Shown piece after piece: positions 34,596 through 43,958 of a stretch of DNA of 52,234 bases (within the stretch, counting starts at the first letter, position 1; each line of letters opens with the position of its first letter). A program made the translations under genes and the position numbers. The notes below the pieces were generated by a model. The model did not search any database. It worked only from the letters and a program-made list of their open reading frames with translations, and was not told the DNA's origin. The stretch covers positions 1-52,234 of the forward strand of contig JBHGBB010000002.1 in NCBI GenBank assembly GCA_041946755.1. The letters are read 5' to 3'. Source of the stretch: JBHGBB01 sp041946755. Its GTDB lineage: Bacteria > UBP4 > UBA4092 > JAOAEQ01.

Positions 34596-37523
34596 TTATC
34601 GTGCCTGCGCTTCGATATCGATATCTCGCACTTGGACGATCCGATGCGTTCGATCGCGCAACTTGGAAGCAATACTGAGAGTTAAATGATGTTTCCCGAT
34701 AGGCAGCTTCGGGATTTGGAATTGTACCGGTTGAAATTTCTCCCAACCGGATGGAGTAGTAAACCGCACTTGTTGTGGATTCTGATTATCGATCTGAATT
34801 GAAACCGAAATATCCGGATTGATTCCAGCTAAATAAATCGTCCCGATAAAATCCGAGTCGGTTTTGGTTTCGAAATCCCAGGATAATGTATCTTGCGCTA
34901 ATGCATCCAGATACCATTGGGTTTGCGCATATTCCCAATGTACTCCCAACCGAGATTCATCGATCCCTTTCGCATCATATATCGGTAATGTTAATCGTTC
35001 TTTATGGTCGGAAATCGATTTCCAGCGGAGGGTATACCGCGCCGGCATTTCATCGGCACTTAGCGGCTCCCGGGTAGCATAAACTTTTGCAAACTCAGTC
35101 AGCATCTTTTGCAGTTCCGATACCGACATGGTTACTGTAGGCTGGAATTGCAGACCGGTTAAATATCGCAATATCTGGTCGAACATATATCTGGTAGAAA
35201 CCGATCTCGGAAAACTCTGGGTTAGATTCAAGGTGCTGATAAACAGTTTCCCTTTCCCCACCCCAAGTTCGACTAAATACCCTTTACTTACCCCGCGATA
35301 ATAACTATCAATAGTTCGAATCAGCGGGTCGGTACCGATAGGGAACCGCGCTAACTCCAGCGATTTCGCCCGATATATCATCGGCCAGAACTGCATATCG
35401 CAGAACCCTTCATTCGGGAACTCGCTAAATATCGGATGCGGATAAATAATGGTTCCGCTATTCCCATATCGCGATTTCGAGTTGCTGCAAATAGTCAGCC
35501 ATTTATTGCATGGTTCATCCAATTCCGGGAATATCACCGGCGCCTGCTGCGCAGGGATAAACCGGGTGATATGCAATCCGAAAATTCCCATCTCTTCCGG
35601 CCAAGGCCAGCTTTTATCGGAAATAATCCAGATTCTACCGCCGGAATTAAGGAATCCGAAATAGGATTTGTCCCAGGTATCGGTAATAAGCAGTTGCGTA
35701 GGGTTAAGCAACCCGGCCCAAGTTTGATCATCCTGATATTGGATATCCGGATATACAGTAAGATATGATTCCATTCTCTTCCGTGGATCCCAGATATTGA
35801 TTTTTTTCTGTTCGGTTGCAGGAATAACTTTTTTCGGAAACGCCCAGAAATACCATTCGTTATTGATATACGGTCGAGTACCCGGCAACCCGGTACTAAG
35901 AGTTAATTTCGCCGGAGCTGATAGTTTCGGGATAACCAGATTCAGATGCCCGATTTCAGCGACATCCACCGGCTCAACTTTGACATTCTCGAATATCCCT
36001 TGCGCTAATACTTGCGCTCCATTCATCAACCACCACTGGCAGGTAGAAGCAATAAACGGGGTTTCTCCATGATGCGATATTTCTAAGGTTACTTCGCAGG
36101 TATCGCCATAATAGAAACAGCGATTGTTCCAGGTACATAAGAGCACCGTTTCGCCATTAGTGCGCAAGAACTCTTCAGCGGTAACATTTTTCGGATCGGC
36201 AAAATCATCCACTACTCCGGAAACCATTTCTCCGCGGTCGGTGAACCGCAGCATGCTATATCCATCCAATTCCCGGAATTTGCGCGCTTCTTCTAACATC
36301 TCTTTCCGGCAAATCGCCTGGATGCTTTCGGCATTATGGACATAGTCCGGCAGTAGTTGTTCCAGATGATATTTCCTAGCATTTTCTACTGCCAGGGTAA
36401 TCCAAAACGGTTCCTGACTATATTTCGCGCTTAACGCCGGGTTCGGATATGAGGATACCAAAGGATATTCATGGGCGATAATCGGAACTTGATCGCTTTT
36501 TCCTTTCCGATCACCCCGGAGATAGAGTTGAAACGCTTCCCTTGCAAATTCGGCAGTATGCTCATATTCCCCGATCGGCCGTTCAATCAAATCATATTTA
36601 CCATAATCATCGTTTGCCGGAGTGCTCCCCGACCGGTTCAGCACCAAAACGCTGGGATCGATTTGTTTCGCTAAATCGTATAAGGTATTCTGGCATAAAA
36701 CCAATCCGGGATCGTTCTGATATATTTCGTTCCCCATGCTATAGATGAAAGTGGATGTATGTTTTCTTCCTTGCTGAATCAGAGAGATCCAGTTTTCTTT
36801 CGATTTGGCAAATGTCGATGACGCGGTATCAGTCCCGATTTTTCCTTCGATCTCCATCTGAATCAAGAGCCCAAGTTGGTCTGCAATCTCCAGATACATT
36901 TGGCTTGGGACATGGGAATGATGCCGAATCCCATTAAATCCATACCGTTTAACCTGCGTCAGCCGTTTCATAACACCTTGCCGGTCAAGGGTATCAAGAA
37001 ACGCTTCTTTTTCATGGCCGCAGAATCGGAGATAAAATGGTTGGTTATTGATATAGAATCGACCGTTACGGGTTTCATATTTCCGCATGCCGAAATATTG
37101 CGTGACAGAAGTAACACATGAATATTGTTTGGAATAGAATTCGAGTTTGATTTGATATAAGTTTGGCGATTTCGGATGCCAGAGAATAACCGGATTGATC
37201 GGAATAGTAGTAGAAAAATAAGATATCAGTCCATTATCTAGCGATTGATACGGATTCGTAAATAATATATCTACATAGTTTTCTATCTTTCCATTCGGAT
37301 AGGTTATCGTAATTCCTGTCGGAATAAACTGATTTGGTTTTTCGACCGGTCCATTCTGCCACATGCGGAGTTCGATTTGTCCCTTATCAATATCCGGAAT
37401 AATCGAGATATCCGGTAAAGTTGCATCTCCGACTGGAACTGTTTTAGCAATGTCATTATCCGCAAAGCTTGGAGATAAAGCGATCAGGAGGAGAGTGATA
37501 ACAATAATATTTCTTAATATCAT
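34596..37523 (-). CDS. exported family 2 glycoside hydrolase
   Basis: 975 residues with a signal peptide (NIIVITLLLIALSPSFA). An Ig-like domain (LWHPKSPNLYQIKLEF) leads into the GH2 TIM barrel (GMRKYETRNGRFYINNQPFYLR..., RYGFNGIRHHSHVPSQMYLEIADQLGLLI); the acid/base is Glu266 in SMGNE, and Glu352 in AHEYP is the likely nucleophile. The usual N-terminal jelly-roll sugar-binding domain appears reduced, while about 550 residues of extra beta-rich and Rossmann-like (glutamine-amidotransferase-like) sequence follow the barrel. Substrate could be beta-galactoside, mannoside or glucuronide. The transglutaminase gene lies 36 bases upstream in the same direction. Confidence 0.85.
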   Translation of the reverse strand: MILRNIIVITLLLIALSPSFADNDIAKTVPVGDATLPDISIIPDIDKGQIELRMWQNGPVEKPNQFIPTGITITYPNGKIENYVDILFTNPYQSLDNGLISYFSTTIPINPVILWHPKSPNLYQIKLEFYSKQYSCVTSVTQYFGMRKYETRNGRFYINNQPFYLRFCGHEKEAFLDTLDRQGVMKRLTQVKRYGFNGIRHHSHVPSQMYLEIADQLGLLIQMEIEGKIGTDTASSTFAKSKENWISLIQQGRKHTSTFIYSMGNEIYQNDPGLVLCQNTLYDLAKQIDPSVLVLNRSGSTPANDDYGKYDLIERPIGEYEHTAEFAREAFQLYLRGDRKGKSDQVPIIAHEYPLVSSYPNPALSAKYSQEPFWITLAVENARKYHLEQLLPDYVHNAESIQAICRKEMLEEARKFRELDGYSMLRFTDRGEMVSGVVDDFADPKNVTAEEFLRTNGETVLLCTWNNRCFYYGDTCEVTLEISHHGETPFIASTCQWWLMNGAQVLAQGIFENVKVEPVDVAEIGHLNLVIPKLSAPAKLTLSTGLPGTRPYINNEWYFWAFPKKVIPATEQKKINIWDPRKRMESYLTVYPDIQYQDDQTWAGLLNPTQLLITDTWDKSYFGFLNSGGRIWIISDKSWPWPEEMGIFGLHITRFIPAQQAPVIFPELDEPCNKWLTICSNSKSRYGNSGTIIYPHPIFSEFPNEGFCDMQFWPMIYRAKSLELARFPIGTDPLIRTIDSYYRGVSKGYLVELGVGKGKLFISTLNLTQSFPRSVSTRYMFDQILRYLTGLQFQPTVTMSVSELQKMLTEFAKVYATREPLSADEMPARYTLRWKSISDHKERLTLPIYDAKGIDESRLGVHWEYAQTQWYLDALAQDTLSWDFETKTDSDFIGTIYLAGINPDISVSIQIDNQNPQQVRFTTPSGWEKFQPVQFQIPKLPIGKHHLTLSIASKLRDRTHRIVQVRDIDIEAQAR

Positions 37524-37559
37524 TGAATAGTAAATAATTAGACCGGTAGATTTAGATTC

Positions 37560-38702
37560 TTACCAGAGGATATCGCTGCCTTTAATAACTTCAATTTTCG
37601 CTTTCTGTGACTCGATGGTTATCCCGGAATATACCGTTGCGGCAGTCTGGAAAAATATCGGGTTCCGATTGGTATCAGCCAAACCCCAATCAAGCCATGG
37701 CGCTGAAGGATAAAGCTGTATCGAAGTCCCTTTACTGGAAATGAACCGGCCGCTATCGAGGTTACCGAAATAATAGTAAGGATCGCCATTCCCGGCAAGT
37801 TTACCGGGAGTATCCCGGGTAATTCTGCCATCAGTCGCATCGGCAGGTACCCAGCCATAATTCGGTAGATAGAATTCGTTCCACACATGGTAGTTCAATT
37901 TCGCGGTACAACACCAATGGCCGTTAACCACTCGGGCCGGGATGCCTACCGCCCGGCATAACGCGGTGAATATCAGACTATATTCCCCGCAATCCCCGGT
38001 CTTCCGCGGTAAAGAAAACCGGATTCCGCGATCTGGCGGATATACATAAACGATCGTATCCATGCACCAGGTATAGATAGCTTTCGCCTGATAATATGGA
38101 TTGGTCTCTTTACCAATAATCTGGTGCGCAAGCCGAACCACTTCCGGGGTAAGTTCTAAAAACTCCTGGGTCCGGGTGTAATATTTATATACCGGGTCGC
38201 TGGTATCATACTTCCCAACTTTTTTCGGATCGATTTTAAATGCGGTCTCGTACGCTATAAATTTAAACTGGCGGGTGATGGTGATATCTTTCCCATCCTG
38301 GATCTGGTCGGATAAATCATAGAACTCCATCGAATTACCATCAATATCTTTTGCAATAATCTGATCCGGTTTTGTAGATAGGGAAAGATACTCGACATTG
38401 CGCTGGTTCGGTAACTCCGCTTGTCGGGCGATATAGAGGAGTAATCGCGGTTTCCCCGGATTCTTTTCCATCTTCCAGGATACCGGCTCTTCTGAGAATT
38501 CATACATGGTCACGGTATCGGAACTGGTAGGTTTGATTCCTTTCAATTCATAGGTGATTTTCAATTCTACTTCTCGCGGTTTGATATAATAAGGGTTCAT
38601 GGTTGGACTCGATTGATGCGATTTACTTATCGCTGGATTATACAACCCGGCGCAACCGGTAATAATAAGAAATAGTAATGAGAAATAATATTTTATCTGC
38701 AT
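37560..38702 (-). CDS. lipoprotein with transglutaminase-like domain
   Basis: 380 residues. Lipobox LIITGCAG with Cys17 marks a lipoprotein. The C-terminal half is a bacterial transglutaminase-like core: nucleophile Cys238 in KTGDCGEYSLIFTALCRAVGIPAR, His272 in YHVWNEFYLPNYGW and Asp288 in VPADATDGR. Such domains usually act as cysteine proteases or cross-linkers in the envelope rather than true transglutaminases. The N-terminal 180 residues are beta-rich (VELKITYELKGIKPTSSDTVTMYEF), as in many two-part members. It begins the minus-strand run that continues to GH2 and DUF748. Confidence 0.9.
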   Translation of the reverse strand: MQIKYYFSLLFLIITGCAGLYNPAISKSHQSSPTMNPYYIKPREVELKITYELKGIKPTSSDTVTMYEFSEEPVSWKMEKNPGKPRLLLYIARQAELPNQRNVEYLSLSTKPDQIIAKDIDGNSMEFYDLSDQIQDGKDITITRQFKFIAYETAFKIDPKKVGKYDTSDPVYKYYTRTQEFLELTPEVVRLAHQIIGKETNPYYQAKAIYTWCMDTIVYVYPPDRGIRFSLPRKTGDCGEYSLIFTALCRAVGIPARVVNGHWCCTAKLNYHVWNEFYLPNYGWVPADATDGRITRDTPGKLAGNGDPYYYFGNLDSGRFISSKGTSIQLYPSAPWLDWGLADTNRNPIFFQTAATVYSGITIESQKAKIEVIKGSDILW

Positions 38703-38842
38703 AATTATTTTTGTATAATTAATCTATCATATCTTCATAATTCTAGGGAAGAAGAAAATATTGAATAAACAGGATTCTTCGTTCTCAGAGAAATATGGTA
38801 TATTTATAAATCGAGTATTTGAATTCCGGTTATACCATCTTT

Positions 38843-39613
38843 ATGCAAATCCCGGTTAAAAAACCTTATCTAGCGCATGAAATTGTATACCAACAAATGT
38901 TTAAACAAGGGATTCGCTCCTGGGATTTACGCGACCGAAAACGCCGGGCGGAAATAGAAGTTAATGATAAAAAGTTCCTTATTTCGATTCTACGCCAGCC
39001 CTGGGCTCCTAAAAAAGGAAAGGTATTAGAACTCGGGTGCGGTACCGGCCCGATTTTAAGACTCGTTTGCAAACAAGGGTTTACCGGATATGGTATCGAT
39101 ATCAGTAACACTGCGATTACCATGGCAAAACAGCAGGCGAAAGGATTGAATATCAAATATACGGTTGGCGATATTTGCAGGAATATACCGGCCAAACCGG
39201 CCTCTATCGATATTATTATCGATGGCCATTGTTTGCATTGTATTACCGATACCCATGACCGGAAACAAGCGATAACCAATATTTATCGCCTGCTTAAACC
39301 CGGGGGATGTTTCATCGGAATGACCATGTGCGAACCGATTGACCGGAAAGCATTCGAACAAGAATGTCCCGGCCAAAAATTAGTTGATGGAATAATATAT
39401 AATCCTTGGAATAAAGCTGCGGCATATACCGGGATGAAAATCATCTCCGGTAAAAAGTATATTCCCACTCGATATCTTGGAGATTGGAAAGAGCTACTAG
39501 CCGAATTTGAAACGGCAGGATTCCATTTGCAACTGGCTCATTATGCTTATCCGGTTCAGAAAAAAGATATCTGTAGTATGGTATATTTTGCAGCCCTCAA
39601 ACTAAATAATTAA
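38843..39613 (+). CDS. class I SAM-dependent methyltransferase
   Basis: 256 residues from ATG 38843; an in-frame TTG eight codons earlier is less likely. Motif I is VLELGCGTGP (61-70), followed by GIDIS, the shared IIDGHCLHC segment and YRLLKPGGCF. It is a paralogue of the 11350-12054 methyltransferase. It opens a tight plus-strand operon: SMP-30 follows after 8 bases, then a CPBP-like membrane protein, an esterase-like lipoprotein and a DUF169 protein. The substrate is unknown. Confidence 0.82.
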   Translation: MQIPVKKPYLAHEIVYQQMFKQGIRSWDLRDRKRRAEIEVNDKKFLISILRQPWAPKKGKVLELGCGTGPILRLVCKQGFTGYGIDISNTAITMAKQQAKGLNIKYTVGDICRNIPAKPASIDIIIDGHCLHCITDTHDRKQAITNIYRLLKPGGCFIGMTMCEPIDRKAFEQECPGQKLVDGIIYNPWNKAAAYTGMKIISGKKYIPTRYLGDWKELLAEFETAGFHLQLAHYAYPVQKKDICSMVYFAALKLNN

Positions 39614-39621
39614 ATTTTGAT

Positions 39622-40515
39622 ATGGTATATAAAACATTCTTGCTGTTTTTCACTTCACTACTATTATTCTACGGAGGATTTACTATGGCAGCAGAGGTAA
39701 AGGTAGAAAAAATCGCCGAGCATCTGGTGTTCCCGGAAGGACCGGTCTGGCATCCGGAAGGATATCTGATTTTTTCCGATATCTACGACCGCACCATCCA
39801 GCAGGTGAAACCGGAAGGTGGAACCATCACCTGGTTCAGTCAGGGGATTATGACTAATGGCATGATTATGAGTAACGATAATAAAAAGGTCTATGCCTGC
39901 TGCCATTCGGATTTATGCCTAATAGAAATCGATGCGAAAACGAGAAAGTATAAAGTTCTGGCGAAAGAGTATCAGGGGAAACCGTTTAATAATGTTAACG
40001 ATGTAGCCATCGATACGCAAGGTAACGTTTATTTCACCGACCCGAAATGGGGCGGGAAACCGGAAGATATTCAGGGGATATATCTTTATAATAAAGAAGG
40101 GAAATTGAGCCTGGCAACGAAAGTAGAAAACCAGCCGAATGGATTGGTAGTCAGCCCGGACCAGCAATGGCTCTATGTCGACCGGTCAGGAGCGCATGAT
40201 ATCTGGCGATATAAACATAACCCCGATGGAACCTTGACCGAAGGAAAACAATGGGTTAAACTTGAATCGAACGCTGAACCGGATGGAATGACGATCGATA
40301 GTAAAGGGAACCTTTATGTCGCGCAGGCAGGGAATGGCAAACTCTGCGTTTTATCCCCGGAAGGGAAAGTGCTGCATCTGATTAAAGTATTCGACTTCTT
40401 ATGCACCAACTGCGAGTTCGAACCCGGGCATGAATCGGTTTTATATATGACCTGCGCCGGGAAAAAGGAACTGAAACAAGGAGTGATATATAAAATCACG
40501 TTCCCAAATAAATAA
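39622..40515 (+). CDS. SMP-30/gluconolactonase-like beta-propeller protein
   Basis: 297 residues of the SMP-30/LRE family: HLVFPEGPVWHPEGYLIFSD (metal ligand Glu), NGMIMSNDNKKVYACC, FNNVNDVAIDTQGNVYFTDP, QPNGLVVSPDQQWLYVDRSG and PDGMTIDSKGNLYVAQAG give the six-bladed propeller with Glu/Asn/Asp metal ligands. Members hydrolyse sugar lactones. Two starts are possible. From ATG 39622 the protein has a good signal peptide (TFLLFFTSLLLFYGGFTMA) but no Shine-Dalgarno; ATG 39685 has ACGGAGGA 7 bases upstream and would give a cytoplasmic form (MAAEVKVEK). Both could be used. Confidence 0.87.
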   Translation: MVYKTFLLFFTSLLLFYGGFTMAAEVKVEKIAEHLVFPEGPVWHPEGYLIFSDIYDRTIQQVKPEGGTITWFSQGIMTNGMIMSNDNKKVYACCHSDLCLIEIDAKTRKYKVLAKEYQGKPFNNVNDVAIDTQGNVYFTDPKWGGKPEDIQGIYLYNKEGKLSLATKVENQPNGLVVSPDQQWLYVDRSGAHDIWRYKHNPDGTLTEGKQWVKLESNAEPDGMTIDSKGNLYVAQAGNGKLCVLSPEGKVLHLIKVFDFLCTNCEFEPGHESVLYMTCAGKKELKQGVIYKITFPNK

Positions 40516-40520
40516 TAACT

Positions 40521-41159
40521 ATGCAAATAAAACCGAATTATTTTGAATTAAGTCTGTTGATTCTGACTTGTATTCTTTACGTCCTATTGGAGTTTATCAA
40601 GATTATCCCACATCCTAAGGTGATCGCTATCCTTATGATTGTATGCTGGGTAGGCTATGTAATCTGGAAATCCGTTCGGCATCGAGGGATATTAAAATCC
40701 TGGGGATTCCGGGGCGATAATTTCTTAGTTACCTTCCGTTCTTGTTTATACTTCACCATCCCGATGATAGCGCTGATTATTGGGTATGGGGTGCTGACTC
40801 ACCATATTTCGATTTCATATACTTTTTGGATGATTTGTTTACTCTACCCGATTTGGGGGATAGTTCAGCAGTTTGCATTGCAGGCGTTGGTACATCGGAA
40901 TATTAAACAGATTATCAAACCGGTTTTTTATCGCTCGATTATCTTAGGGCTCTTATTCAGTGCGGCACATATTTTCGATTTGCGGCTGGTAGCGTTAGCG
41001 TTCCCGATCGGATACGCTTTCTCCCGGATATATGACCGATATCCCAACCTTTGGGCATTAGGTATCTGCCATGGAATTTTGGGTGCGATGGTATATTATC
41101 TCGTGCTCGGTTTAGACCCAGGTCGAGAGATAATCGATTTGGTTACCCATGTCAGCTAA
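40521..41159 (+). CDS. CPBP-family-like membrane protein with altered active site
   Basis: 212 residues, about six to seven transmembrane segments. The layout is that of CPBP (Abi) intramembrane proteases: motif 2 FSAAH (about 152-156) and motif 3 ICHGILGA (about 187-194) are present. The defining EExxxR of motif 1 is replaced by QQFALQ in WGIVQQFALQALVHRN, so both catalytic glutamates are glutamines. It may be an inactive member or a variant subfamily. The gene is 5 bases after the SMP-30 stop and 6 bases before the next gene. Confidence 0.78.
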   Translation: MQIKPNYFELSLLILTCILYVLLEFIKIIPHPKVIAILMIVCWVGYVIWKSVRHRGILKSWGFRGDNFLVTFRSCLYFTIPMIALIIGYGVLTHHISISYTFWMICLLYPIWGIVQQFALQALVHRNIKQIIKPVFYRSIILGLLFSAAHIFDLRLVALAFPIGYAFSRIYDRYPNLWALGICHGILGAMVYYLVLGLDPGREIIDLVTHVS

Positions 41160-41165
41160 TAGTAT

Positions 41166-42164
41166 ATGAAATATAGGACGACCATATTAACAATAATTTT
41201 ATCTACCATATTAGGAGCATGTATGATTCAAGCAGAACAGGTTCAACCCATTCAATGGACTTCTTACGATTGGGGTAAACTTGGGATTACCCATTTAGCC
41301 AACGCACCGTTTCCTGATGAGAGTCGGAAAGATGGTTGGAAAACTGAATCGGAAACTATCCCATACGCCGGGCATTATGACGATAATGCGGTAGCGATTG
41401 CAATCCCAAAACAGTTTAAGCCGGGTAATAAAATCCAGTTTATCGTTTTATTTCATGGGCATATCAATCAAGTAGATTCGTTTATGCTCGATAGCGATGT
41501 AGCTAAAACCGTTTGCGAATCCGGTTGTAATGCGATATTGGTAGCGCCGGAAATAGCTAAAAATGCTGCGGATAGTCATGGCGGGAAAATGGAATGCGAA
41601 CAGGGATTCGCCCGGATGATGAATGAATTGATGGCAACCTTAAAACAGGATACCCTAATTCCTAAGAAAGCGCAGATTGGGAAGATTATTGTTGGCGGGT
41701 TTAGCGGCGGATATCGGCCGACGGCATTTATTTTAAATCGCGGTGGAATGAATGACCAGATTCAAGAAGTATGGCTGCTGGATGCGGCCTACGATTTCCC
41801 GGATTATTTAGCGGCACCGTTTCTGGAACCCGGAAAGAAGCGAACTTTACGGTCGATATTCACCGACCATCTGGCAACCCGGAATATCCTGATTATGAGT
41901 AACCTAAGTAAACATCGGATATCTTTTGTTGCGGTTGAAGATGATGATTTATCTACTTCTACTACGAGCGCTGAGAAATTTAATCAGATACCAGTCCATG
42001 TACCGGATGTTAAGCTGGGCCAAGATGAATTAGCTCCGATATTGCGGTATAATCGGATAGTATTCATTCATACTAATTTACCACATGATGCATTAGCGTT
42101 TACTCATCGGTTTATCCCCGATTTCATCCGGGAATCGCCGACACTTAACCCAAAAAAGAAGTGA
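41166..42164 (+). CDS. alpha/beta-hydrolase-like lipoprotein
   Basis: 332 residues. The N-terminus (TTILTIILSTILGACM, Cys19) looks like a lipobox. The core reads IQFIVLFHGHINQ (oxyanion loop), a nucleophile elbow GGFSGG with Ser180, LLDAAYDFPDY as a possible acid and LPHDALAF near the C-terminus with a candidate His, giving an esterase-like triad. The substrate is unknown; family resemblance is to broad secreted esterase-like proteins rather than a named family. It follows the CPBP-like gene by 6 bases. The tail (PKKK) and the next bases are made of GAAGTGAGAAGTGAGAAG repeats that may have altered the 3' end. Confidence 0.68.
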   Translation: MKYRTTILTIILSTILGACMIQAEQVQPIQWTSYDWGKLGITHLANAPFPDESRKDGWKTESETIPYAGHYDDNAVAIAIPKQFKPGNKIQFIVLFHGHINQVDSFMLDSDVAKTVCESGCNAILVAPEIAKNAADSHGGKMECEQGFARMMNELMATLKQDTLIPKKAQIGKIIVGGFSGGYRPTAFILNRGGMNDQIQEVWLLDAAYDFPDYLAAPFLEPGKKRTLRSIFTDHLATRNILIMSNLSKHRISFVAVEDDDLSTSTTSAEKFNQIPVHVPDVKLGQDELAPILRYNRIVFIHTNLPHDALAFTHRFIPDFIRESPTLNPKKK

Positions 42165-42249
42165 GAAGTGAGAAGTATGGAATAAGGGAACTTATATTTC
42201 TTCCCCTCGTATCGCATATTTCACATCTTCAAACTATCTGGAGGCATTT

Positions 42250-42999
42250 ATGGATATCCAACTTAAACAGCAGTTTATCGACCGATGGAACCATTATTTT
42301 GCTTATACTGAACTACCGATTGTGTTCTACTATACTGATGAACCGAACCAGGGAGACCTGGCACCAACGCCTACCGGCTGGAGCTGTATTATCACCGATT
42401 TAGTTAATGTCCAGCATACCGGGAAAACGCTCTATTTCGATGAGAAACGGGTAGCTTGTGCCGGTGGGAAACGATACCTTGGATTTCTCCCGCAGCTCCG
42501 GCCGAATTTCGAGTATTTTTTATCCTATGGCATCCCCGGGAAAATGGAAGGGGAACGATATAAGAAAAACCCAGAGCTGGTTAACCAGGTTATGGTATAT
42601 ATGCCGGCATTCGATGCTCCGGGCAAGTATATCGTGTTCAAACGATGGGATAACTTAGATGAAAAAGATGAGCCGATAGCGGTAATCTTTTTCGCTAAAC
42701 CAGACGTGCTATCCGGCTTGTTTACCTTAGCGAATTTCGATGAACCGACTCCACATGGGGTGATTTCTCCATTTGGCTCCGGTTGCTCTTCAGTAGTCTA
42801 TTATCCCTATAAAGAAAGCCAATCCGATAATCCGAAAGCGGTTCTTGGGATGTTCGATGTTTCCGCCCGCCCATGTATGAACCATAATGCGTTAAGTTTT
42901 TCGGTCCCATTCGAAAAGTTTACCCGCATGATTCATAATATGGATGAAAGTTTCTTGATTACTGAGTCTTGGAAGAAGGTTAAAGAGCGACTGCAATAA
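42250..42999 (+). CDS. DUF169 domain protein
   Basis: 249 residues of the DUF169 family: LPIVFYYTDEP at the start, WSCIITDLVNVQHTGKTLYFDEKRVACAGGKRYLGF with two conserved cysteines, FAKPDVLSGLFTLANFD, and FGSGCSSVVYYPYKE with another conserved Cys, then DVSARPCMNHNALSFSVPFEKFTRM. Function is not established; the conserved cysteines suggest a metal or redox role. CTGGAGG precedes the ATG. It ends the plus-strand operon, converging on the DMT transporter gene. Confidence 0.88.
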   Translation: MDIQLKQQFIDRWNHYFAYTELPIVFYYTDEPNQGDLAPTPTGWSCIITDLVNVQHTGKTLYFDEKRVACAGGKRYLGFLPQLRPNFEYFLSYGIPGKMEGERYKKNPELVNQVMVYMPAFDAPGKYIVFKRWDNLDEKDEPIAVIFFAKPDVLSGLFTLANFDEPTPHGVISPFGSGCSSVVYYPYKESQSDNPKAVLGMFDVSARPCMNHNALSFSVPFEKFTRMIHNMDESFLITESWKKVKERLQ

Positions 43000-43078
43000 T
43001 ACAGTCCTAAGGCTATAGTCCTAAGTCCGAAGATGAAGGCGCTTATTGTTTTGACTTAAGACTTAGGACTGAGGACTT
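43000..43078. repeat. AGTCCTAAG word repeats between convergent genes
   Basis: cagtcctaaggctatagtcc is followed by gacttaagacttaggactg in the other sense, forming an imperfect inverted pair. The right part runs into the 3' end of the DMT transporter gene and encodes its last residues (SEVLSPKS). Confidence 0.5.
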
Positions 43079-43955
43079 CAGACTGCCTTTTCCCTTTTAG
43101 TTCAGAAATAATCAGTGCCGCGAAAATCAATCCGGCCCCTAACCAGCCGCGTAACGGTAATCTCTCGCCTAAAATGAGATACGCCAGAACGGCGGCAAAC
43201 ACCGGTTCGGTCGAATAGATTAAACCCGCCCGAGTAGTATCAGTCTGCTTCTGGAAAAATACCTGGAGCGTAGTACATCCGATGGTTACCATGATAATCA
43301 GATGACCCAGCGCTAAACCGAGTGGTACGGTTAACGGTACCCAAGGTTCGCTATGAATAAACGGTTGAATGATGATACTGAACACCGCTACCGCCGCTAT
43401 TTGCAGCCATAAAATAAACATTACATCATATTTAGCAGTATAAATGCTGGTATAGATAATATGGAACGCAAAAAACACCGCGCCTAAGATAGCTAAAATA
43501 TCCCCGAATCCAAGCTGCCATCGTTCATTCAGGCTTAATAAGGTCAAACCCAACATCGCGAGAAAAACACAAAACCATAATCGCGAAGAAACCACGATCT
43601 TCCGGATATAAATCAGAAATATCGGCACCATGATTACACTTAATGCCGTAAGAAAAGCCGATTGGGTTGCGGTGGTATATTTCATCGATGCGGTTTGGAA
43701 GGTAAATCCAGCAAACATGGTAAATCCGAGCCATAAGCCGGATAACCAGGCGGTTCGATTAGCCTGTTTTAATCGGGAATAGACTACCGGTAATAAAATC
43801 AATGCGGCGATTCCGAATCGGAGGATAACAATTTGATATATCGGCAGCGTAGCGACTAACACTTTTATCGCAACGAAACTCGATCCCCAGAATAAGGTAG
43901 CGATTAATAAAATCGCATCTGCGGTATGCGATGTTACTTGGAAGCGGTTGGCCAT
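43056..43955 (-). CDS. EamA/DMT-family transporter
   Basis: 299 residues, ten hydrophobic segments in two EamA halves: LLIATLFWGSSFVAIKVLVATLP at the start, SAFLTALSVIMVPIFLIYI, and GLIYSTEPVFAAVLAYLILGERLPLRGWLGAGLIFAALIISEL at the end. Such inner-membrane proteins export metabolites or amino acids; substrate cannot be read from sequence. The start is 3 bases after the PHP phosphatase stop, so the two are co-transcribed and probably coupled. The final residues arise from an intergenic word repeat. Confidence 0.92.
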   Translation of the reverse strand: MANRFQVTSHTADAILLIATLFWGSSFVAIKVLVATLPIYQIVILRFGIAALILLPVVYSRLKQANRTAWLSGLWLGFTMFAGFTFQTASMKYTTATQSAFLTALSVIMVPIFLIYIRKIVVSSRLWFCVFLAMLGLTLLSLNERWQLGFGDILAILGAVFFAFHIIYTSIYTAKYDVMFILWLQIAAVAVFSIIIQPFIHSEPWVPLTVPLGLALGHLIIMVTIGCTTLQVFFQKQTDTTRAGLIYSTEPVFAAVLAYLILGERLPLRGWLGAGLIFAALIISELKGKRQSEVLSPKS

Positions 43956-43958
43956 GGT

